Shown in pieces: positions 16,346 to 24,350 of a stretch of DNA of 64,000 nucleotides. The position numbers were made by a program, and so were the translations under genes. Position 1 is the stretch's first letter. Every line of letters begins with the position of its first letter. Source of the DNA: Myxococcota bacterium (GTDB taxonomy: Bacteria > Myxococcota_A > UBA796); contig JAQXDW010000146.1 of assembly GCA_029251165.1 (NCBI GenBank), forward strand, positions 1-64,000. Direction: 5' to 3'. Under the pieces are notes generated by a model that saw only the letters and a list, made by a program, of their open reading frames with translations, ran no database searches and was not told the origin of the DNA.

Positions 16346-17206
16346 ATGAACGCACCCATCCACACCGGCCTCGCGCTCAGCGACCGCGCGACCCCTGCCG
16401 ACGTCCTCGCCACCATCAACGAGGGCATCGACGCCGCCCTGCGGGCTGGCGAGCCGGCCTGGACTGGGGCCACCGGCGCCCTGATCGCGCGGTGTGTCTC
16501 TCTCGATGCCTGCTTCTCCAGCGGCGAGGTCTCCGCCTGGATTCGAACCTATCGCCCCGACATTCGCTTCTCGGTCACCCGGAACGTCGGTCCCTACATC
16601 CGCGCCCTGTTCTCCAGCGGTGCCCTCCCGCACTACAGCGCCGGACCGGTCGAGAAGCAGCGGCGAGAGACCGCCGGATACTCTAATGCTCCGGTCCACA
16701 CTGCTGTCTTCGTCTATGGCCCCGGCAGCTTTGCGATCGCCACCCACCGCTTCGAGGTCATCGTGCCCGCCTCCGGCACCGCGATGCCTGACCTGCGCAG
16801 CCTCCCCGCGATGCCGATCCAGTCCGCGACCCCGACTCAGCCGGTGCTCACCGCAGCACCTCGCGCGCAGCAGGGCAGCCCGGCGGTCGGTCGCGCGGTC
16901 CTCTGCTTCAGCGGTGCCCCCACCGCCACCGTCCACACCGACCGCCGCCTGTGCGTGCCGCGCCGAGCATTCGAGGCCCTCGCAGGCTGTCAGCGGCGGA
17001 CGGTCCACGGCGGTGATGATGTCTACGTCGCCATCCGGGGCGATGAGATCGTCATCTCGCTCGACCCTCTCCAGGACAGCCGCAGGTACGCGCTGGTCTC
17101 CAGTCGCTGTCGGCTGCTGTTCACGACCGCCCTGCCCATCGGTGCCCACTACGCCATCGCGATCACTGTCGATGGCCTGAGGCTGGACATGTCCAGCGCG
17201 CTGTAG
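16346..17206 (+). CDS. Hypothetical protein with possible winged-helix N-terminal domain
   Basis: A 286-residue protein. The ATG has GGAGGAG eight bases upstream and is chosen over an earlier one. Residues about 14-110 are helical, with ATGALIARCVSLDACFSSGEV and RFSVTRNVGPYIRALF suggesting a winged helix-turn-helix. A Pro/Ala-rich linker (about 140-180) joins a C-terminal beta-rich domain. No catalytic motif was seen and no family recognised. Confidence 0.7.
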   Translation: MNAPIHTGLALSDRATPADVLATINEGIDAALRAGEPAWTGATGALIARCVSLDACFSSGEVSAWIRTYRPDIRFSVTRNVGPYIRALFSSGALPHYSAGPVEKQRRETAGYSNAPVHTAVFVYGPGSFAIATHRFEVIVPASGTAMPDLRSLPAMPIQSATPTQPVLTAAPRAQQGSPAVGRAVLCFSGAPTATVHTDRRLCVPRRAFEALAGCQRRTVHGGDDVYVAIRGDEIVISLDPLQDSRRYALVSSRCRLLFTTALPIGAHYAIAITVDGLRLDMSSAL

Positions 17207-17218
17207 CACGTTGGCTGC

Positions 17219-17611
17219 ATGAAACAGACGCTTATCCAGTTCATCGTCGCAGCGGTCGCCCTGGTGATCCTCGCAGCGGTTGTCTACAACGCCCAGAGCA
17301 CAGCCCCGTCTCCCGAGGCCGCTGCTGCTCCGGACCCCGCCCCCGTCAAGAATCTCATCCTGACCCATGAGCCTGTCTTCATCCCAGCATCCCATGCCGA
17401 CATCGGGCTGCAGCAGATCACGGGCAGCGCGCCTGATACCGTCGCGGCGAAGGATCCAGCCGAGCTGCCGACGACCGGAGAGCAGGAGGAGCCGAGCGCT
17501 GAGGGCGAGGAGGCGCTGGTGCCGATCAACATCACCATCGACGAAGAGATGTTCCTGCCCTCCACCAAGATGGGGCCGATCATCCCGACCCGAGCGGACG
17601 CGAACGAGTGA
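17219..17611 (+). CDS. N-terminally anchored acidic membrane protein
   Basis: A 130-residue protein with an N-terminal membrane helix (FIVAAVALVILAAVVYNA) and a low-complexity Ala/Pro/Glu mature part. It starts 13 bases after the upstream gene and its TGA overlaps the GTG of the fatty acid hydroxylase gene (GTGA), so it is probably co-translated with that membrane enzyme. Unknown function. Confidence 0.65.
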   Translation: MKQTLIQFIVAAVALVILAAVVYNAQSTAPSPEAAAAPDPAPVKNLILTHEPVFIPASHADIGLQQITGSAPDTVAAKDPAELPTTGEQEEPSAEGEEALVPINITIDEEMFLPSTKMGPIIPTRADANE

Positions 17612-18366
17612 TCACTGCGCTGGCTTCGCTGGCCCTCCTCGCGGTGGTGTTCATCCCGCTGGAGAAAGTGTTTGCCGCAGTCAAGCAGCCGATCCTGCAC
17701 GCCGCTACGCTGACGGATCTGGCCTTCTTCTTCGGGCAGAGCCTGCTGTGGTCGGGGCTGACCATTGTCGCACTGCGGCTCCTCATCGCGCCGCTCGGCG
17801 CTCCCCTGGCGCCTGCGGTGGCGTCGCTGCCGTGGGGGGTGCAGGCCGCTGGGGTCGTTCTGGTGGGCGATCTGGTGGTGTACTGGGCGCATCGACTGTC
17901 GCATCGGATCCCGCTGCTGTGGCGGTTTCATCGCGTCCACCACACCCCGACCCGCATGGACTGGCTCGCAGCACACCGCGAGCACCCCATCGACGGACTC
18001 TGGACCCAGCTCTGGCTGAACCTCCCCGCGATCCTCGTGGGGTTCCCCATCGCCACCATCGCTGGCGTGGCGGTCTTTCGTGGGGCCTGGGGCATGCTGA
18101 TTCACAGCAACACCGCGCTGCGTCTGGGGCCCCTCCGCTACCTCATCGGTGCGCCCCGACTCCATCACTGGCACCACGATCTCCACAGCGGCGGGCGACA
18201 CAACTTCGCCAACCTGTGTCCGCTGATGGATCTCTTGTTTGGAACCTTCTACGAGCCGGATGTTGAGCCCCACGACTACGGAACCATCGAGCATACCCCC
18301 CGTGGCTACCTCGGCCTCTTGATCGGTCCGCTGCTGCCCGCTCGGCTGCGTCGACAGCTCCCCTGA
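17608..18366 (+). CDS. Fatty acid hydroxylase / sterol desaturase family protein
   Basis: A 252-residue integral membrane di-iron enzyme. The His clusters of the family are present in order: HRLSH (HX3H) with HRVHH (HX2HH) soon after, then a later LHHWHHD and a downstream His (GGRHNF). Four hydrophobic segments flank them. It would use oxygen to hydroxylate or desaturate a lipid. The GTG start overlaps the upstream small membrane protein's stop. The lipid substrate is unknown. Confidence 0.9.
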   Translation: MITALASLALLAVVFIPLEKVFAAVKQPILHAATLTDLAFFFGQSLLWSGLTIVALRLLIAPLGAPLAPAVASLPWGVQAAGVVLVGDLVVYWAHRLSHRIPLLWRFHRVHHTPTRMDWLAAHREHPIDGLWTQLWLNLPAILVGFPIATIAGVAVFRGAWGMLIHSNTALRLGPLRYLIGAPRLHHWHHDLHSGGRHNFANLCPLMDLLFGTFYEPDVEPHDYGTIEHTPRGYLGLLIGPLLPARLRRQLP

Positions 18367-18427
18367 GCGCGTCCTTGCCGGCATGTTTTGTCAGTCCCCA
18401 ACCCCAATTCTCAACGGAGAGACCAAG

Positions 18428-18643
18428 ATGAACATCAACAACGCTGTGGACAAGAAGTACGAGGACAAGTCCCTCACCGAGCTCGCCGATGCCCCGATCG
18501 CTGCCCTGCAGGGGGTCAGTGATCGTCAGGCGCAGCTCCTTCAGGAGGCCTTCCGCATCAAGACCATCCGCCAGCTCGCCAACCTCAAGTACGTGCGCTG
18601 GGCCCAGGCCATCGTCGCCCTGGCTTCCACGGAAGAAGACTGA
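18428..18643 (+). CDS. Small helix-hairpin-helix-like protein, 71 aa
   Basis: A 71-residue protein with GGAGAG seven to eight bases before the ATG. The core ALQGVSDRQAQLLQEAF followed by IKTIRQLANLKYVRWAQAI looks like a pair of helix-hairpin-helix-type turns, as in proteins that bind DNA or other proteins non-specifically. The next gene starts with a paralogous copy of the whole domain, about half identical by eye, showing a local duplication. Both are probably in one transcript (27 bases between). Function unknown. Confidence 0.8.
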   Translation: MNINNAVDKKYEDKSLTELADAPIAALQGVSDRQAQLLQEAFRIKTIRQLANLKYVRWAQAIVALASTEED

Positions 18644-18670
18644 TGGTTGCGAAACACTGGAGTATGAACC

Positions 18671-20155
18671 TTGAATATTGATAATGCTCTCAAGAAGGCT
18701 TACGAAGATCTTCCCGTCCGTCAGCTCCCCAGTCAGCACGTCACCGCGCTGCAGGGCATCAGCGACCGGATGGCGGACATGCTCAAGGATGCCTTTGGTG
18801 TCACCACCATCGCTGACCTCGCAAACCTGAAGTTTGCAGAGTGGGCACAGGCGATCGTCGAGCTGGCTCCCGCTGACAACTCCGATGCCCTCGCGCGTGA
18901 AGACGCGATCGCACAGCGTCTCGCGGGTGCCGCTGCCGCAGAAGCTGCTGCCGCTCAGCCGGCGGCCCCTGTGCAGGTCATCACCCCGACCATCACTCGG
19001 TCGAAGTCCAAGCAGGGCGACGTCCCGGCGCTCTGGCGCTTCACCAGTCGTGGCGCTGCGTTTGGCGTCTTCGTCGACGACAGCGGCTGCTGGATGGGCA
19101 ACCAGAAGGGCGAGATCTTCCTCCTCGACCACGACGCCGGCGTCATCAAGCAGTTCAAGCTGCCCAAGGGCGTCATGTGCCTGGTCGCGGACGGCACGTT
19201 CACCTACGCCGGCTGCGACGACGGCAACGTCTACGACCTCACCGGTGACCACCCAATGGTCGCCTACACCATCGAGAAGTCGGCCAATATCTACTGGATC
19301 GACATCATCGACGGTAGCCTCGGCGTCGGCGACTCCAAGGGCACGGTGGCGGCGTTTGACTTTGAGCAGCAGCCGCTGTTCAAGACCAAGTCCAATGGCT
19401 CCTCTTGCTGGATGATCCGCTGCGACAAGGACGCCGTCTACGTCGGGAATTCTTACGGTGTTGAGGCCCGCAGCTGGGCCGATGGCTCCGAGAAGTGGTC
19501 TCATCGGCTCAAGGGCGCCGTGCTCTTCGGCTGGCAGGAGGAGACCACCCTCTACGTGGGCTGCAAGAGCAAAGTCCACCAGCTCACCAAGGATGGCGTG
19601 GTCGGTCGCTCCTACGTCTGCGACCGCCCGGTGTTCTCCTGCTCCGCCTCTGAGGATGGCCGGTACGTCTTTGCCGGTGACAGTGCCGGCGACGTGTACT
19701 GCTTCGATGAGTCGGGAGACCGCCTCTGGAAGCTTCGCACCGACGCCTCCTCGGCGCTGTCCATGCAGTACCACCGCCAGCGGCTGTACGTGGTCACCTC
19801 CAGCGGCTCGCTCCTCTGCATCGATGCCAGCCCGGAGGGCATCGCCAAGGCAAAGGCTGGCACAGCCACCGCTGCGCGCAAGATCGCGGCTCCGACCACC
19901 GGTGCCCGGGTCGCGCGCAGCACGGTCGACGCCACCTCGGACTCCACCGGCAAGGTCATCGTCGAGTGCTACACGGATGGCGGCCGTCTCCGCGTTCGCC
20001 CGGTGTCTGCCGGCTATCACCACGACTGGCACATCCAGTTCCCGCGCGCGCTCCGTGCAGACGGCGTCAAGTTCGTTGTCGACGAGCTGGTCGAGTGCGG
20101 CAACTTCTACCGTGCCCGCGGCAGCATCAAGCACCTCGACAGCCCATCGCGCTGA
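18671..20155 (+). CDS. HHH-like domain fused to PQQ-type beta-propeller
   Basis: A 494-residue protein. Residues 1-66 are a second copy of the small domain encoded just upstream (TALQGISDRMADMLKDAF). An Ala-rich linker follows (70-115), then a WD40/PQQ-like beta-propeller (about 118-400) with repeated short strands. The C-terminal module (about 425-490; KVIVECYTDGGRLRVRPVSA, DWHIQFPRALR, KFVVDELVE, FYRARGSI) looks like a separate small beta domain that I have met in other multidomain bacterial proteins but cannot name. No signal peptide, so cytoplasmic. The start is TTG with GGAG eight bases before it; the overlapping ATG is out of frame. Confidence 0.8.
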   Translation: MNIDNALKKAYEDLPVRQLPSQHVTALQGISDRMADMLKDAFGVTTIADLANLKFAEWAQAIVELAPADNSDALAREDAIAQRLAGAAAAEAAAAQPAAPVQVITPTITRSKSKQGDVPALWRFTSRGAAFGVFVDDSGCWMGNQKGEIFLLDHDAGVIKQFKLPKGVMCLVADGTFTYAGCDDGNVYDLTGDHPMVAYTIEKSANIYWIDIIDGSLGVGDSKGTVAAFDFEQQPLFKTKSNGSSCWMIRCDKDAVYVGNSYGVEARSWADGSEKWSHRLKGAVLFGWQEETTLYVGCKSKVHQLTKDGVVGRSYVCDRPVFSCSASEDGRYVFAGDSAGDVYCFDESGDRLWKLRTDASSALSMQYHRQRLYVVTSSGSLLCIDASPEGIAKAKAGTATAARKIAAPTTGARVARSTVDATSDSTGKVIVECYTDGGRLRVRPVSAGYHHDWHIQFPRALRADGVKFVVDELVECGNFYRARGSIKHLDSPSR

Positions 20156-20169
20156 GTCGCTCGGGCCGG

Positions 20170-20186
20170 GGACCGTGCTGCGGTCC
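20170..20186. terminator. GC-rich hairpin between convergent genes
   Basis: GGACCG (20170-20175), loop TGCTG, CGGTCC (20181-20186). It lies 15 bases after one stop codon and 41 bases from the other. There is no T tract, so it is only a possible terminator or mRNA-end stabiliser. Confidence 0.35.
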
Positions 20187-20226
20187 GGTCCGTCACGCTG
20201 CTCGCTGTGCTGTCTGCTGAGGTCGA

Positions 20227-21804
20227 TCAGCTCAGGTTTTCATCCATCAGCGCACCCTCGATGATCTTCAGGAGCGCTCCGATCCCAAACGGCTTGGCGA
20301 TAAACCAGCTCTCGTTTGCGTTGAGGTTGTCCCCGTCCAGGGTGTAGCCGGACATGAACACCACGCGGCGCATGCCCAGGGCGGCCAGCTTTGTCGACAG
20401 CATCCAGCCGCCCATCTTCGGCATCACCATGTCGGTGAGCACCAGATCGATCGTGACGTGTTCCTCGGTGTATCGCGCCAGCGCCTCGTCACCGTTGACG
20501 GCAACGGACACCGTGTAGCCGGCGTTCTTCAGGGCCCGCTGGAGCAGCCTGCGCAGCACAAGCTCGTCTTCTACGACCAGCAGGTGTGCCTTGGTTTTCT
20601 CTTGTCGCACCGGGCTGTCCAATGCGAAGCGCTTGGAGCGCGGCAGGTAGAAGGAGAACGCATCCTGGCCGGTGCTCCACTCGCAGTCGGCGAAGCCGCC
20701 GCTCTGGCTGATGCTGTTGAGCACTGTCGCGAGGTCGAGGTCGGTCTTCTGAGGCGTGAAGACCGACTCGAAGATGCGTGTCTGTGCCGCTGCGCCTGCT
20801 CCCGAGCTGTCGCTGGAGAGCCGAACCTGGACGTACTCGCCAGGCTTTAGGTGCGGGCGGTGCGTGGCGAGCGCGCTGTCGGTCACGCTGTCGGTCACGC
20901 TGTCGATCACGCTGTTGGTCGTCTCGATGATCAGCGTGCCGCCTTCAGGCATGACCTCCCGGGTACTGAGCGCCAGGTTGATCAGCACCTGCTCGATCTG
21001 TGAGGGCGCGACGCTGACTTGCCACAGTCCGGGCTGGGGCTTGAGGTTTAGGTGAATGCTGGCGCCGACGATGCGGTTGAGGAGCTCGACGCGGCTGGAG
21101 AGGTGCGTGTTGAGGTTGATGATCTTCGGTGTGAGCTCTTGGGCATGGTGGATGCTGAGGAGCTGGCCGACCATCTGCTGGGCTTGCTGTCTGGTGTCTT
21201 GGAGCTCGCTGAGCATATCCTGGACAGCGCTGTCGGCGGCAAGGGCGTCAGCGAGGTGCCCTGTGCGTGTGCTGAGGGTGTTCATCAGGGTGTTCAGATC
21301 GCGCGCGATCTCGCCCGTCAGCTGCCCGATTGCTTCCAGCTCATGAGAACGCTGCGCCCGCAGAAGCAGCTGCTCTCGCTCTGTCTGCCGCTGCTTCTGC
21401 GATGCGACATCCTTGGTTATGTCGCGGTTGATGGAGAGGATACCGAGCGGCATGCCGGCTTCGTCGTGAACCATCGTGATGGATGAATGCACGGACAGCT
21501 CGTGGCCGTTCCGAGTCGTCTGGGTGACTTCACCACGCCAGAGGCCGTCTTGGAGGAACGCCCGGCGCACCTCCACACGAGACTGTGTGACGTACTGAGT
21601 GGGGATGAGGCTGGCAATCGGCATCCCGACGGCCTCCGCCGCAGTCCAGCCGTACATGCGCTCCGCCGCATCATTCCACTCTGTCACCACGAAGTGCAAT
21701 GTCATGATGAGCATCGCATCCTGGGCACTGTTGACGACGCTACGAAGCCCTAGTGTCGCAGACTGAAGCTCGCCCTCCGGTCTACGTTCCTTCTCTTTGT
21801 TCAT
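20227..21804 (-). CDS. PAS - degenerate histidine kinase - receiver protein (pseudokinase)
   Basis: A 525-residue cytoplasmic protein: PAS domain (about 20-135), a dimerisation/kinase region of the PAS-NtrB-like type (150-390) and a receiver (about 405-520). The dimerisation helix keeps LEAIGQLTGEIA, but the phospho-acceptor His is Arg168 (IARDLN instead of IAHDFN). The N-box Asn is gone (LINLALSTREVM), and the GLGLA G-box reads DLDLATV. ATP binding and autophosphorylation are therefore unlikely. The receiver is intact (acidic pair in VVEDE, Asp458, Lys504). It probably takes phosphate from another kinase and uses the dead core for dimerisation. It is monocistronic. Confidence 0.85.
   Translation of the reverse strand: MNKEKERRPEGELQSATLGLRSVVNSAQDAMLIMTLHFVVTEWNDAAERMYGWTAAEAVGMPIASLIPTQYVTQSRVEVRRAFLQDGLWRGEVTQTTRNGHELSVHSSITMVHDEAGMPLGILSINRDITKDVASQKQRQTEREQLLLRAQRSHELEAIGQLTGEIARDLNTLMNTLSTRTGHLADALAADSAVQDMLSELQDTRQQAQQMVGQLLSIHHAQELTPKIINLNTHLSSRVELLNRIVGASIHLNLKPQPGLWQVSVAPSQIEQVLINLALSTREVMPEGGTLIIETTNSVIDSVTDSVTDSALATHRPHLKPGEYVQVRLSSDSSGAGAAAQTRIFESVFTPQKTDLDLATVLNSISQSGGFADCEWSTGQDAFSFYLPRSKRFALDSPVRQEKTKAHLLVVEDELVLRRLLQRALKNAGYTVSVAVNGDEALARYTEEHVTIDLVLTDMVMPKMGGWMLSTKLAALGMRRVVFMSGYTLDGDNLNANESWFIAKPFGIGALLKIIEGALMDENLS
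20875..20916 (-). repeat. 12-bp in-frame tandem repeat, about 3.5 copies
   Basis: Unit GCTGTCGGTCAC (plus strand), two perfect copies plus degenerate ones, encoding a Ser-Val-Thr-Asp run inside the degenerate ATP-binding region of the pseudokinase, between the lost N-box and G-box. Confidence 0.85.
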
Positions 21805-21878
21805 CTCAGCATGGCCTGCCCTGCTGCTGTCGAAGTGATCATGTGGAATGACCTTTTCAAGGGTACCAGAGGTGGTGT

Positions 21879-22583
21879 TTAAGGAGCCAGCCGAAGCGGG
21901 AGGCGCACTGTGCCGGTGAGGTTGCTGAAGGGATGTCCAGAAGCTGCAGCCTGAAAACAGGCAATCGTTTCCGCCGGGAGCGCGCCAGAGACATGCGCAG
22001 ACTGTGCCACACCCCCAAGCACCTCAGTCACGATCTCTGCTTCTCCAGTGAAGCAGGGGCAGCCTGGGTAGAGCGTCTGCTGGTGGCAGCGTGAGAGCTT
22101 ACCGGGGAGGGGGTCAAGCAGGGCGGAGAGATCGCTGACTGGCGGGGAGATGTCTGGTGAGAGCATGCGCAGGAGGGTGTCTGGCCCCGTGCACGTGCAC
22201 TCCTCTGAGCGGGGGAGCGCGACGATGGGAGCTTCTGCGCAGGTGGGGCTGGGTGTACTGCCGCGCAGCCGGGCACTGACCACCACTTCTCTGCAGCGTG
22301 CTTGTCGCTCGCCGTCCGTGATCTGTTTGCAGAAGAGGTCGGTGGTGGGGAAGTACTGCTGGGTGACTCGGGAGAGCACTGCATCGCGGAAGTCTGGGCG
22401 CTGAATCTCTGCGAGCAGCGCCTGGCCCCGTGCTGGATCGGCGCAGAGCAGCGCCGGCAGCACCTCGCTGTAGCAGACATCACGCTTGCCTGAGGCTGGC
22501 AGTGCTGCGCAGTCTGCTGGGGCACTCCAGCTCACCGGTGGTGATGGGGGTGGATCGCATGCGAGGAGAAGAAGGAGGATCAT
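21879..22583 (-). CDS. Cys-rich lipoprotein with AgmX/PglI-like C-terminal domain
   Basis: A 234-residue lipoprotein. The ATG at 22583 gives MILLLLLAC, an exceptionally short signal with the lipid Cys at residue 9; a longer frame upstream is not signal-like. The mature protein has about twelve Cys. The end (LSRCHQQTLYPGCPCFTGEA through ATIACF to HPFSNLTGTVRLPLRL) resembles the C-terminal domain of myxobacterial AgmX/PglI proteins, which pairs two Cys around a G-x-V strand. Function unknown. Confidence 0.7.
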   Translation of the reverse strand: MILLLLLACDPPPSPPVSWSAPADCAALPASGKRDVCYSEVLPALLCADPARGQALLAEIQRPDFRDAVLSRVTQQYFPTTDLFCKQITDGERQARCREVVVSARLRGSTPSPTCAEAPIVALPRSEECTCTGPDTLLRMLSPDISPPVSDLSALLDPLPGKLSRCHQQTLYPGCPCFTGEAEIVTEVLGGVAQSAHVSGALPAETIACFQAAASGHPFSNLTGTVRLPLRLAP

Positions 22584-22978
22584 CTGCGGCCTACAATACT
22601 CATCGATGAGAGCACAGAGTATTGAAGTCGACAATCCTGTGTGAAACCCATGTCTACAGAACAACATGCCTGACGGAGTCTTGGTGCATTACCATCGAGC
22701 CGGGTGCCCGCTTCACGCGGTGGCTGCCGCACGATCAGCCTGGGAGCGGTCGTTGGAGATCGGCTCTCTTTCCGCTGCAGCGCGGGTGCTGCCGCTCACC
22801 ATCCGCAGCCACACCTGAGCCCTGAGGTCGTCAGCTGGCTGAAGCTGCTCGCGCACCAGTGTGCTGAATGAGCCCGCGGGGCTGGTGTCCCGGCTCACTG
22901 TCTTCTCCGCCGGATGCGACCGGCAATTGTCATCGATGTCAGGTGAGCCTGTCTTGCTGTGCTGGATACAGGGGTCGG
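22584..22978. other. Divergent intergenic region without a clear gene
   Basis: About 395 bases between the start of the Cys-rich lipoprotein and the start at 22979. It must contain promoters for both. Short reading frames here have no ribosome site or recognisable motif. I see no repeat or hairpin worth naming. Confidence 0.5.
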
Positions 22979-23524
22979 ATGAAGAAGAAGTCTCGCCGTC
23001 GCCGTGTCCGAACCCGCTCCCTGGAGAGCCTGCTCCGTGATGGTCACTGGGGTCAGCTGAGGCCGGGCATCTCTCGCCAGGCCGCAGCGAAGATCCTCGG
23101 GGTACCGCCGCGGTGGCAGCGCAGCACTGCCGAGCTGGCTGCGCTCCGTGCCGGAACCCCGGTCGCTGGCTGGGCCCTCTCGGAGGTGCTCCAGTACGAC
23201 GCCATCGAGCTGCACTTTACCGACGATCTGACCAGCCGCTGCATCCGCCTCTTCTGCGACAACCTCGACGCCCTGAGCATCGGCACGACCCTGCCGGTCG
23301 ATCCTGCGGGGTTCTCAGAGGGCATGACCGAGGCCGCGGTGCTGTCGCAGCTGTCGCGTGCGGGCTTGTCTGCGACGCGCACTGGCTTTCCACCCGCTCC
23401 CCGCCAGATCCGTCTGGTGCTGGAGAGCGGAGCCCGACTGGGGCTGACTGACGACCCTGCCTTCTTCGAGCCGAGCACCCCAGAGGCTGGGCATCGCTTG
23501 TTCTGTGTCGAGGTTGAGGCATAG
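22979..23524 (+). CDS. Hypothetical immunity-protein-like protein
   Basis: A 181-residue soluble protein. After a basic start (MKKKSRRRRVRTRS), the arrangement LLRDGHWGQLRPGISRQAA, ILGVPPRW, then YDAIELHFTD and RCIRLF is the pattern seen in small proteins annotated as hypothetical or immunity-like near polymorphic toxins. No toxin gene is adjacent, so the label is only a resemblance. The ribosome site is weak. Confidence 0.6.
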   Translation: MKKKSRRRRVRTRSLESLLRDGHWGQLRPGISRQAAAKILGVPPRWQRSTAELAALRAGTPVAGWALSEVLQYDAIELHFTDDLTSRCIRLFCDNLDALSIGTTLPVDPAGFSEGMTEAAVLSQLSRAGLSATRTGFPPAPRQIRLVLESGARLGLTDDPAFFEPSTPEAGHRLFCVEVEA

Positions 23525-23571
23525 AAGCATGCAGTGGTCACCCCGACGTCGCCACACCACCAAGCGTGCGC

Positions 23572-23988
23572 TCAGCGGCCGAGGATATCCAGGATGGCCA
23601 TCTCCAGAGTTTTCCATGGAACTGGCTTATGAAGAATCGGGACGCCATCTGGAGCGAGCGGTTGACTGTCGTGTCCTGAGAGAAGCAAGAGACGCTTCTG
23701 CATTGGTGCTGAGAGCGCGTGATACACGCTGATACCATCCAGCAGGGGCATCTGAACATCACAAATAATTACGTCTACACTGGTCTGACTCAGTATCTGA
23801 AGGGCTTGTACGCCGCTATCTGCCTCTATCGATTCCATGCGGAGTGTGGATATAAGACGTCTGAAAGACCTTCTTACGGAGGCGTCGTCATCAACAATGA
23901 GTACTGTGCTTGACTTGGGACTGTCAGATTCCGCATCGCTTTTAGTCCCAGACAAGAGGGACTGTTTCGATTCTACTCGTAAGGACAT
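23572..23988 (-). CDS. Single-domain response regulator (receiver only)
   Basis: A 138-residue protein with one receiver domain after about 27 flexible residues: TVLIVDDDASVR (acidic pocket), phospho-acceptor Asp77 in ICDVQMPLLDG, Ser104 in LLLLSGHD, Lys121 in HKPVPW. No output domain, so it works by protein contact or as a phosphate relay. The ATG at 23988 has GGAGG five bases upstream. The gene and its upstream region are visibly more AT-rich than the neighbours, with rarer codons, suggesting later acquisition. Confidence 0.85.
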   Translation of the reverse strand: MSLRVESKQSLLSGTKSDAESDSPKSSTVLIVDDDASVRRSFRRLISTLRMESIEADSGVQALQILSQTSVDVIICDVQMPLLDGISVYHALSAPMQKRLLLLSGHDSQPLAPDGVPILHKPVPWKTLEMAILDILGR

Positions 23989-24350
23989 CCGAGCCTCCAT
24001 GAGTAAGTACGAAAGCATTGTGTTTTAAGTTACAAATTTTCTGTTATGTTGTGTGGCTCTCGCCTTGACCTTCACCAGGATGCTGTTGGAGGGCGCGATG
24101 TGCTGGCGCCAGAGAGCTGCGGGGGCTTCATGAGCACCTTGTGCCGAACCACGCGGGCGACCCTCTGGCGGTGACGCTGTGACTGCTGACGGTGACGCTG
24201 TGGCTGTCCATTTTATGGTGATGTCTACTGCATCCAAAATTGTCATTTGCTGCCTCTGGAGTTCGCCCAAGGCTTTATGGATGCGTGCCTTGTCCTCATG
24301 GGGTCGGGGGGCTCTTGACACTCTTCGTCCAGATATCGTAAATCCAAATC
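23989..24350. other. AT-richer intergenic region
   Basis: About 360 bases between the response regulator and the PNGase F-like gene, with an AT-rich core near 24020-24060 (likely promoter of the minus-strand regulator). GGTGACGCTGTG occurs twice in direct orientation (about 24170-24181 and 24191-24202). A 98-codon minus-strand frame here (24025-24321) shows no motif and is not called. Confidence 0.45.

Noticed and set aside
16538..16550. GGATTCGAACC, like the T-arm of a tRNA
   Set aside because: It lies inside a coding frame with a strong ribosome site, and no acceptor or anticodon stems surround it.
15829..17395. Minus-strand open frames opposite the clamp-motif gene and the gene at 16346
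   Set aside because: Products are compositionally biased without motifs, while the plus-strand gene has GGAGGAG at a well-placed start.
18143..20134. Long minus-strand open frame of about 660 codons
   Set aside because: It is antisense to the hydroxylase, the small helical-domain protein and the propeller gene. Low-complexity product without recognisable domains.
22713..22898. 61-residue minus-strand frame between the Cys-rich lipoprotein and the gene at 22979
   Set aside because: No ribosome site or motif; it sits where promoters for the divergent genes are expected.
24025..24321. Possible 98-residue minus-strand gene in the gap before the PNGase F-like gene
   Set aside because: No ribosome site, no motif, mixed base composition; kept only as part of the intergenic description.
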